Shown here piece after piece: positions 56,541-64,000 of a DNA stretch of 64,000 nt. The DNA comes from Melieria omissa. Its lineage: Eukaryota > Arthropoda > Insecta > Diptera > Ulidiidae. The DNA lies in assembly GCA_963971225.1 (NCBI GenBank), contig OZ020269.1, positions 2,046,001 to 2,110,000 on the forward strand. The letters run 5' to 3'. The position numbers and the translations under genes were made by a program. Under the pieces are notes generated by a model. The model was given only the letters and a program-made list of their open reading frames with translations, did no database searches and had not been told where the DNA came from. Position 1 is the stretch's first letter; each line of letters opens with the position of its first letter.

Positions 56541-57426
56541 AACAAAATATATTAATGATGTCCCTCACAGAGGGCATTTTGTGGTGGTGCCAGCCATATG
56601 TGACTTAGTGCATTGGAAATTTCATGAAATTTTACTCACTGGAAGCGAAGTTATTGAGTTTGAAGTAAAAGTATGTTTGTGTTACTGGTACAAAAATTCA
56701 ATATTAATTTGCAAAGAACGAATAATAAGTTTTGCTTTAAACTTGATAATTGATGAAATAAGTTTATCGTTTATCCCGTGGCAGAGTTCAACTGAAATCC
56801 GCGATCACCGCAGAATCCATCAAAACTGAGCCATCCAAGATCAGCTAAAATTTACTTGAAATTGGATTCCCTTTCCTTATACCCACCCGAGTGATCTTTT
56901 AACATTTATGTCTAATACTTGCCATCTGTATTTATCCAATGTAAATAGTTATGATTTCGACTCACTGAACAAATTCGAAAGTAGTTTTTAACATAACATA
57001 AACTAATATTTTTATGGAAATTTTGCTTCTTTACCCAAATACCCACCAAATATAAACTCAGCAAAAGCACTTCAATCGGGAAATAATAAAAACGTGGTTT
57101 TATTTGTTTGAAAATCGATATCTACCGTGGTAAAGCAAGGGTTAAAAATTTGTTTAGAGTAAATATGAAGACATGATTTAATGGGCCTTTTGACTTCACA
57201 ATTTTTGAAAACATGTTTTTTGATCAAAAACTGAATGGGTTAGGAATCTGTATCGGGGAAAAATGAGCGCGCATGCAAAGCCGCGGGGCCGAGCTAGTTA
57301 TTTTATATGTTTAAAGGAGAAAATACCTGGTTAGTAAACTTAATGTGTAGGAAAAAACCTTTTTTCAGGACTTTTCTCATACACGCACTGCTATGGAGTT
57401 TTATCTATATCTATACTCTATACTAT
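56541..57426. other. no gene recognised
   Basis: A 101-codon plus-strand frame (56524-56829) lies here without any family resemblance. Otherwise AT-rich spacer. Confidence 0.3.
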
Positions 57427-57866
57427 TGTTACGAAAATCCAAGTTTCCCAAGGTTCGTTTGGATTGGGTTTGGAAATAAAACAACTTTAATTATTCAGCG
57501 CAAAAACGCAGTCAGAACTAACAACCGCTTTATTTACAAATTTACACTTGTTCTACTTTACACTACTACTATTGCCTGTTTCCACATTGCTTGCTTAACA
57601 CAGACTCCGACTCATTGCGCTGCACACTGCTGCTTTTATACCAGTTTTCTTATCGCGCCGAAGTTTCTTGCAACTTCCAATTGGAAAATGCTCGACCATT
57701 CTCGCACAGCCCATTTCTCGCGAACCTTGCCATATCGGACTATACCAAGCGAATTATACCAAATTTGCCGTACTTCAAAGTGGATGCCTAAAAGTATGCT
57801 TGGAAAACACATTCGTGCATAGGAAAGCATTCATTACAGAGTGCCTTATCGTTTCATTTCATTTCA
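57427..57866 (-). mobile_element. solo LTR, family L, copy 2
   Basis: Minus-strand LTR running TG...CA with perfect 4-bp TSD CTAT (57423-57426, 57867-57870). Contains the TATA box tataaaagcagcagtgtgca and an aataaag signal. A 4-bp TSD fits gypsy-type LTR elements. No coding region is left. Confidence 0.8.
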
Positions 57867-57959
57867 CTATTATATAAAAACAAGTGTGACGTTCTTTGAG
57901 CCACAATCAGGCAAAAACCACTGAACTGATTTAGATGAAATAAGCACCTAACATTGTTT

Positions 57960-58556
57960 TATCTGGGGGAATGGTACATAGGCTATATGAAAATGACCAC
58001 GCCCCCTTCTTACGCCCACTATGGTAACCAAACTCATCTATGCTATGGTTTTGTAAGGCAATATAGGTATCAAACGATTCGGCGTGTCATTGCGGCAAAA
58101 ATAGGCTATAATATAATCGGCCACGCCAACTTTCCGTGCCCACTAAACTAACAAAACGAAGCTACGGTACATGTCGGTAAATCAGTATTAATACAAAATG
58201 ATTCCATGTTTCATTGATGTTAACAAAGGATATATAAGATTGACCACGCCCACCTGATATGTCTTTTCACAACGCCCACTATAATAACAAATCAGCCATG
58301 GTATATTTGTCATAGGAATATGGGTATCAAACGATTCAGCGTGTCATTGCGGCAAACATAGGCTATAATATAATCGGCCACGCCCACTTTCCGTGCCCAC
58401 TAAACTAACAAAACGAAGCTACGGTACATGTCTGTAGATCAGTATTAATATCAAATGATTCCGTGTTTCGTTGATGTTAACAAAGGATATATAAGATTGA
58501 CCACGCCCACCTGATATGCCTTTTCGCCACGCCCACTATAATAACTAATAGGGAGA
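57960..58556. repeat. tandem array, period about 257 bp
   Basis: Two-plus units; gcgtgtcattgcggcaaa starts at 58082 and again at 58339. The unit includes ccacgcccac motifs, aaaggatatataagattgac and acgaagctacggtacatgtc. Likely the inside of a non-autonomous element. Confidence 0.75.
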
Positions 58557-58891
58557 GTGTCAACACAGCTACGCGTGGGCATACGTGCCTTTTTTGCTCC
58601 CGGGTTTTAATGTTTTTATCCGTCTCGCGCGTGTATTAATGTTCGTCCGCCTGTTGTGTTTGTCTTTTTACACAGTGTCAGCTACCCCGCGTATGCCATC
58701 AAACAATTTACAAATTGCATATTGCAAATATAAATTAAAAACGCAAAAACGAAATCGATCACCGAATCCAAAATGCCGTTAACTCGCCGTCCGCCGCATT
58801 AAACTCTGCTCGCGTGGTGTTGTTTGTGGTTCTCTTTCCGTGTCTCCCTCCTCCGTCCGTATTCAGTGGCGCTACATGCGGTCTTGTTCGA

Positions 58892-58960
58892 CACTAAGAA
58901 ATTGACTGTTCTGTGGTAAAGGCATAACACTTACCACAGAGCATAATCAATTTCTTAGTG
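58892..58960. repeat. hairpin in the CR1 leader
   Basis: Outer arms cactaagaaattga and tcaatttcttagtg and inner arms ctgtggtaa and ttaccacag pair across an 11-base loop (aggcataacac). Perfect pairing in both stems. Confidence 0.75.
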
Positions 58961-59011
58961 CGGCAGATCTCATTCCCAGCTACTTTCCTTGTTCTTTAGC
59001 CCATATAGACC

Positions 59012-61602
59012 ATGGTGGTGGACAAATTCCGCATAGCCTTCTGCAACGTGCGCGGGCTCAGGGCGAACTTGTTTGCCGTATACGCATTTGTTACCCTCCA
59101 TAAACCCCATGTAATGGCACTAGTGTGTGGGGATGCAGATCCACTGGATTTTCACATCCCTGGTTACCACCTACTGCCATTATTCTCTCCTCACAGGGGT
59201 CTTGCCATTTATGTGTGCAGTAATGTTGCGTACCAGTGCCAGCAACAACTATACACGACGGATGCCGAATTTAGCTCCATGTGGGTTAAATTCAATATCC
59301 AGTCGCAGATTCTGCACTTCTGCTTCCTATATAGGAGCCCGAATTCAGGGAGAGATTTTACTTATAACAAGTTTTATCTTCTCTCTGATTCTATTTCTCA
59401 TATTCTGGAATCGTATCCGAATAGTGAAATTGTAGTTGCTGGTGATTTCAATATTCATAATTCCAATTGGCTACGCCATTCCAGCCACACAACTCCTGAA
59501 GGCTTATTTGTCGAGCTCTTTGCCGAGTATAATAACTTGACTCAATTAGTGCATGAACCAACGCATATCCCCTGCGTTGCGGGGTAAGCTCTCAATACTC
59601 TAGACCTTTTTCTCACTTCACATCATGAAAAATATGATGTTGAAATGCACGCACCTCTTGGAAACTCGGACCATTGTACCATTTTGGCGTCTTTCTCATA
59701 CTCTTCTATCCGCAATGCTTCGCTCTTAGCCCCGAAGCGGCTAGTGTGGATGTATGATAAAGCTAACTGGAGTGGACTTAATGAATTTTTCGCCCACTTC
59801 AATTGGAAATTGTGTTTTCTTGATAGAAACATAAATGCCGCAGCCAAAATGGTTGAAGAAATTGTATTATTGGGAATGCGGTCCTTCATCCCCAATAAGC
59901 AAATTTGCATTAAACCCAAGAACAATATCTGGTTTAATGAGACATGCAGAATTGCTGTCAGGTCTAAAGAGGAAGTTTTCAAAGCATGGCAGGCAAATAA
60001 AAATGCCACCACTGAACAGCTGCGTAAACAGGCTAGAAATCGATGCAATGCCATCCTAAGGCGCCAAAAGTTTCTGCACGAACAGCGCCAAAGGAAAAAA
60101 GTTCTTCAATGCCAGCGTGGTAGTAAGAACTTCTGGTCATTCGTTAAGAAGGTGAATAATCAAACATCGTCTTCCATTCCAACTCTTCTTAACAATGATC
60201 AAATCATCACTCACTCGGTTGATAAAGCTAATTTGTTGGCTAAAATTTTCGCAGAGAATTCCTCCCTGCCCCCCAGCGATCAACCACTACCCGTAGTCGA
60301 GAACGTATCTTGCTCTATGCCAGAAATTCATTTTCGTACACGGGTAGTTAAAAGGGTGCTTGCAAATCTCGATGTAAATAAGGCTTCAGGGCCGGACGGT
60401 ATTCCAGCTCTTGTTTTGCAAAAGTGCGCTACCCCACTGGCTTGTCCATTACGCAAACTTTTTAACATGTCATACACCACAGGTGTATTTCCGACATGCT
60501 GGAAGGTAGCAAATGTTCAACCAGTTCCTAAAACAGGCAAGACTACTGACCCTGCGAACTACCGACCTATAGCAATCTGCTCGGTGCTTTCCAAAGTAAT
60601 GGAAAGCATTTTAAACTTCAACCTTGTGAAGTATCTGGAGCACAATAGACTGCTAAGTGACCGCCAATACGGCTTTCGAAGACAGCGATCGACGGGAGAC
60701 CTTATGGCGGTCCTCACCGAGAAATGGAACCATAGCATTCTAAACCTCGCTGAAAGCAAGGTTCTTGCACTGGATATTTCTAAGGCCTTTGACCGGGTGC
60801 GGCATAAAGCACTCGTGTCTAAATTGCTTGCCTATAGCGTCGGTAGTATTTTCTCTCGTTGGATTACGAGCTTCCTCTATGATCGTTCTATTCGTGTTGT
60901 AATAGACGGCATAGCCTCGGAAAAGCATTCCCTTAGCGCGGGAGTGCCGCAGGGTTCGGTCCTTTCTCCAACCCTTTTCCTTATCTTCATCGATGACCTA
61001 TTGTCGTCGACGAAGAATCCCATCTACTCGTTTGCGGATGACAGCACCATTTGTCATTCATACTCCTTCACAAAGCGCCCCAGCTCTGTGGAGATTGAGA
61101 GAGAAAGGCGCCGTATGAATGACACGCTTAATAGTGACCTACGAACAATCTCCAAGTGGGGTCAAGCGAACAGGGTCGATTTTAATCCTCGCAAGACCCA
61201 ATGTTGCCTGTTATCCCACAAGCGAGTCTCCCCTCATCCCAACACATCTCTGGTTATGGGTGGTGTGAGTATTGCGGAATCGGCAGCTCTTGATGTTCTG
61301 GGCATGTCCATTAAGAATGATCTTCGTTGGAACGATCATATTTTTGGCGTGTCGAAAGAAGCAGCCAAGTGCCTCGGCTTCTTAAAGCGGTGCAAAAAAT
61401 ATTTCACCCCGTCCGATCTCCGCATTATTTATACCACCTATATCCGACCTAAAATGGAGTTTAACTAGCACCTGTGGGCGGGGCCTTCAAAAACCCATTT
61501 GGAGCTCCTGGACCGGGTGCAAAACCGTGCGATTAAACTTCCAGCTCTATTGACTCCTTGGAGCATCGTCGAAACGTGGTGTTTGTTGGTCCCACGACAC
61601 TA
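59012..61602 (+). pseudogene. CR1-like endonuclease-reverse transcriptase
   Basis: Frame from ATG 59012 (MVVDKFRIAFCNVRGLR). Endonuclease blocks: FCNVRGLRANL, VVAGDFNIHNSNW, LGNSDHCTI. Reverse transcriptase blocks: ASGPDGIPA, NYRPIAICS, YGFRRQRST, LALDISKAFDRVRH, GVPQGSVLSPTLF, and YSFADDSTICHS with the catalytic FADD. Two in-frame stops break it: TAA at 59585-59587 within the endonuclease and TAG at 61466-61468 (KMEFN*HLWAG). Otherwise the frame stays open across both stops to 61602, so the copy is fairly young. FADDST and the VPQGSVLSP text point to CR1; Jockey is the alternative. Confidence 0.85.
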
Positions 61603-61703
61603 AAGCTCAAAAACTAGACAGCCGATTAGTTGAATTTTTCACCAAATGTTCGTCCTGAGTAAGTCTCGGTAAACCACATAGTGCGAATAGGACCTGATAG
61701 GTA

Positions 61704-62056
61704 GGCGTGGCACCTCCCATAAAACTTAAATTTTCAATATGGAATATTTTCGTAATGAGAAGTCGGACAGCATTAAAATTTAGTGCGGGGCCACCGTTTA
61801 GATGTTCTGTTTCACTGGTAAAATTAAATGGGCGTTTAACCTATAGCGTTCTCATCAATGACACTCAGTACAAACGTACAATTAGATGTGTTTTTTCGAT
61901 ATGAGGAATGAGGTGGGTTTTTGACAAGGGGGCGTGGCACCGCCCATACAACTTAAATTTTCTATATGGAATATCTTCGGAATGAGATATCGGGCAGCAT
62001 TAAAATTTGGTACGGGGCCACCGTTTAGATGTGCCGTTTCACTGGTAAAACTTTGT
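61704..62056. repeat. tandem array, period about 227 bp
   Basis: ggcgtggcacctcccata at 61704 recurs as ggcgtggcaccgcccata at 61931, with aacttaaatttt, atatggaatat and gggccaccgtttagatg following in both. Similar text occurs in the Helitron near 11945, so this is probably Helitron-related. Confidence 0.65.
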
Positions 62057-62073
62057 GCTCACAAGGACAAATT

Positions 62074-62151
62074 GCTGCTTTTATACCAGTTTTCTTATCG
62101 CGCCGAAGTTTCTTGCAACTTTCAATTGGAAAATGCTCGACCATTCTCGCA
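62074..62151 (-). mobile_element. fragment of LTR family L
   Basis: gctgcttttataccagtttt and onward match the reverse complement of the LTR at 62497 around its TATA box. Both ends are truncated. Confidence 0.65.
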
Positions 62152-62496
62152 TATATGTACATTTCTGCAGATGTTGGATGCAACTAGCCTAAGATTTCGA
62201 TACACTCTTTGCAAAACACTATATATCTCTTGCTCCAGAAGCTTATGAAAATTGCCAGATCGTAGCAGGAAAGCAAGAATGTCTGTTTTTATCAATTTGT
62301 AATCATTTTTTCTTGGGTTTTATAGCTTTCTATATACATAATGTCAAGCATTTATGTAAGTATACGTTTAAAAACAGTTTAAAAGTCGGTTTACAGCTTA
62401 ATAGCATACAAATTTTCAAATAAACATAGAAAACATAATCAAAATTCCTGTTATAATTTTCGTACGTCAACTTTTTCTGTACAGTTTTGAAGGTAT

Positions 62497-62903
62497 TGAA
62501 ACGAAAAGGCACTTTGTGCTGTGCATGAACGCTTTTGCAAGCATACTTTTAGGCATGCACTGTGAAGTACGGCAAACTGGTATAATTCGCTTGGTATAGT
62601 CCGATATGGCAAGGTTCGCGAGAAATGGACTGTGCGAGAATGGTCGAGCATTTTCCAATTGGAAGTTGCAAGAAACTTCGGTGCGATAAGAAAACTGGTA
62701 TAAAAGCAGCAGTGTGCAGCGCAGTGGGTCGAGTCTGTGTTGAGCAAGCAAAGTGGTAACAAGTGTAGATACAAGCGAAGTGTAAATTCTGTAAATAAAG
62801 GATTGTTGGTTTTTGGGCCTTTTGCGCTGAATGATTAAAGTTGTTTTATTTTCAAATACAATCAAAACGAACCGTCGATAACGAACTGGGGAATTTCGTA
62901 ACA
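62497..62903 (+). mobile_element. solo LTR, family L, copy 3
   Basis: TG...CA LTR of 407 bp with perfect 4-bp TSD GTAT (62493-62496, 62904-62907). TATA box tataaaagcagcagtgtgca and aataaagg signal are intact. Confidence 0.8.
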
Positions 62904-62986
62904 GTATTTTGCCAATAAATACGAATACATGGAAAATTATTACATATGTTAATGCTTAATTAAAACAAAAAGTGCAATAAAAGCTA

Positions 62987-63462
62987 CTGTGTCCACAAAA
63001 TAAGGTGACATTGTATTTATTTTGAAAATTCTTTATTTATTTTTCCAAATCAATTTCATCCCCTTCAAAGTAATCCCCTCCCGATGCAATGCACTTATGC
63101 CAACGGATTTTCCAATCTTCAAAACACTGATTGTAATCACTTTCCGGGATGGCCTTCAGTTCCGTCTTCGCTGCGGCTTGAATCTCCTCTATCGTATCAA
63201 AACGGTGTCCCCGGAGCGGTTTTTTGAGCTTGCTGAACAGCCAGAAGTCGCACGGCGCCAGATCAGGTGAATACGGTGGTTGCGGAATGATATGGGTTGA
63301 GTTTTTGGCGAAATGATCACGAATTACGAGTGCAGTATGGGATGGTGCATTATCGTGGTGTAAAAACCAAGAATTGTCCTTCCACAATTCCGGCCTTTTT
63401 AGGCGGATAGCGTTACGCAAATGACGCATAACGTTCCAATAATATTCCTTGTTGACTGTTGA
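62987..63462 (-). mobile_element. mariner element, 5' truncated
   Basis: Holds the 3' half of a mariner transposase on the minus strand and a likely 3' terminus starting ctgtgtccacaaaataag next to TA. The 5' half is missing past 63462, where a poly-A-like run begins. Confidence 0.7.
63037..63429 (-). pseudogene. mariner (DD34D) transposase, C-terminal part
   Basis: 130 codons open to TAA 63037. The second catalytic D is in LHHDNAPSHTAL and the third in SPDLAPCDFWLF, with 34 residues between, the mariner spacing. The end CIASGGDYFEGDEIDLEK is typical. The first D and the DNA-binding domain are missing because the copy is truncated. Confidence 0.85.
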
Positions 63463-63489
63463 CTAAAAAAAAAAAATTCTCCAAATTAT

Positions 63490-63760
63490 AATCAGCCCTG
63501 TTCCAGATTCCGAATCGGAAATGGATTTGATTCCGACCGTCGGTGTTCTACATTCCGATTATCGGGAATATTTTCCGATGCAACCCTGTTCTCAAATCCG
63601 ATTAAGTTGGAACGAATTTGGATCGGAAATTTGGTGTTCTGCATTCCGATTATCGGAAATTTTTGTCGAAAATAATCCGCTAAACAAAAAGCTGGTGGAA
63701 TTGAAATCGGAAAGCAGCAAAACGAAAACAAATAACGAAAATGTAATCAAATAAATGATG
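63490..63760. repeat. cluster of ATTCCGATT inverted motifs
   Basis: Many copies of attccgatt(atcgg) and aatcggaa in both orientations, including cattccgattatcgg at 63553 and 63640. This looks like a subterminal repeat region of a DNA transposon, possibly the one encoding the next frame. Confidence 0.5.
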
Positions 63761-63789
63761 AATCGTGTTAAATAAAACTAATAAATTAA

Positions 63790-64000
63790 TTTTTAATCAC
63801 GGGAAAGCATAAGACTGCTGACCAGAGCAAAATGCTCTTGGATTTTATGGAGGAGAATGCGGACGTCGCGAAAGGTTTCTGCAAAGGCGACAAAGTCGAA
63901 TTTGAAAATAAATGGAAGCATTTAACGCAGTCGCTGAACGGGCAAGGACCACCAATAAAAAGTGTAACGTGGTGGAAAAAGGTGAGAAGTAAATTAAATC
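63790..64000 (+). CDS. Myb/zeste-like domain protein, partial
   Basis: Open from 63790 and still open at the window end. Text after KHKTADQSK-type start: MLLDFMEENADVAKGFCKGD, then ENKWKHLTQSLNGQGPPIKS and WWKK. This matches the Myb/SANT-like (zeste-type) domain: a first helix with LLDFM, ENKW in the middle and a tryptophan-rich third helix. In insects such proteins are often the second gene of Harbinger transposons or host regulators. The first ATG in frame is 63832. A donor-like gtgaga follows 63981, so the exon may end there. The motif cluster just upstream favours a transposon gene. Confidence 0.5.

Larger units (their letters stand above)
58557..61602 (+). mobile_element. CR1-clade LINE, 3' truncated
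   Basis: LINE with a non-coding leader (58557-59011, including a hairpin at 58892-58960) and one long frame for endonuclease and reverse transcriptase. It breaks off near 61602, where it runs into an unrelated repeat; the 3' UTR is absent. No ORF1 was recognised. TSD not found. Confidence 0.75.

Noticed and set aside
56524..56829. 101-codon plus-strand frame
   Set aside because: Begins inside a Tc1 terminal fragment and has no transposase motif.

Overview
The window is from a dipteran nuclear genome, most likely a higher fly (Cyclorrhapha, possibly a tephritid). It is AT-rich, its host genes have introns, and dispersed transposable elements make up much of the sequence. It includes a DD41D 'rosa'-type mariner, as known from Ceratitis. 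The species call is an inference from family content, not from any search.

Three host genes can be supported, all on the minus strand. (1) 4630-4728 is a first coding exon whose peptide matches my memory of the N-terminus of the wing selector protein Vestigial (vg). The rest of vg would lie left of the window, so about 4.6 kb at the left edge is probably vg intron 1. (2) 23192-25290 is a complete six-exon cytosolic aspartyl-tRNA synthetase (AspRS), 537 aa, with class II motifs 1-3. (3) 34569-53267 is a complete five-exon, 442-aa four-membrane-pass protein of the PMP22/claudin type with an unusually long first extracellular loop. I recall vg and AspRS as close neighbours in Drosophila (49D-E), which supports both calls. 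A partial Myb/zeste-like reading frame runs off the right edge.

The rest is a dense record of mobile elements, many with clear target-site duplications (TSDs). Left part (1-23 kb): a Transib (RAG1-related) transposase 3' exon, foldback elements and MITEs, a deleted DD41D mariner, a SINE, a Helitron, two inverted copies of a DNA transposon with 9-bp TSDs that both carry the same RTE LINE insertion, hAT MITEs, solo LTRs, a Tc1 element of IR/DR type, and a palindrome made from two mariner 5' ends. Middle (26-33 kb): hAT and other MITEs, a 29-bp relic element with an 8-bp TSD, an RTE LINE and a second SINE. Introns of the claudin-like gene (34.7-53 kb): TTAA-flanked MITEs, a maT (DD37D) mariner, a near full-length RTE nested in a TTAA element, two decayed Tc1 elements, and a hAT nested inside another hAT. 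Right part (57-64 kb): solo LTRs, two tandem arrays, a CR1-like LINE and a DD34D mariner fragment.

All transposases and reverse transcriptases seen are broken or partial, so the mobile content appears to be relics. TSDs and nesting allow several insertions to be ordered in time. I see no CRISPR array, rRNA gene or free-standing tRNA gene; the only tRNA-like sequences are SINE heads.
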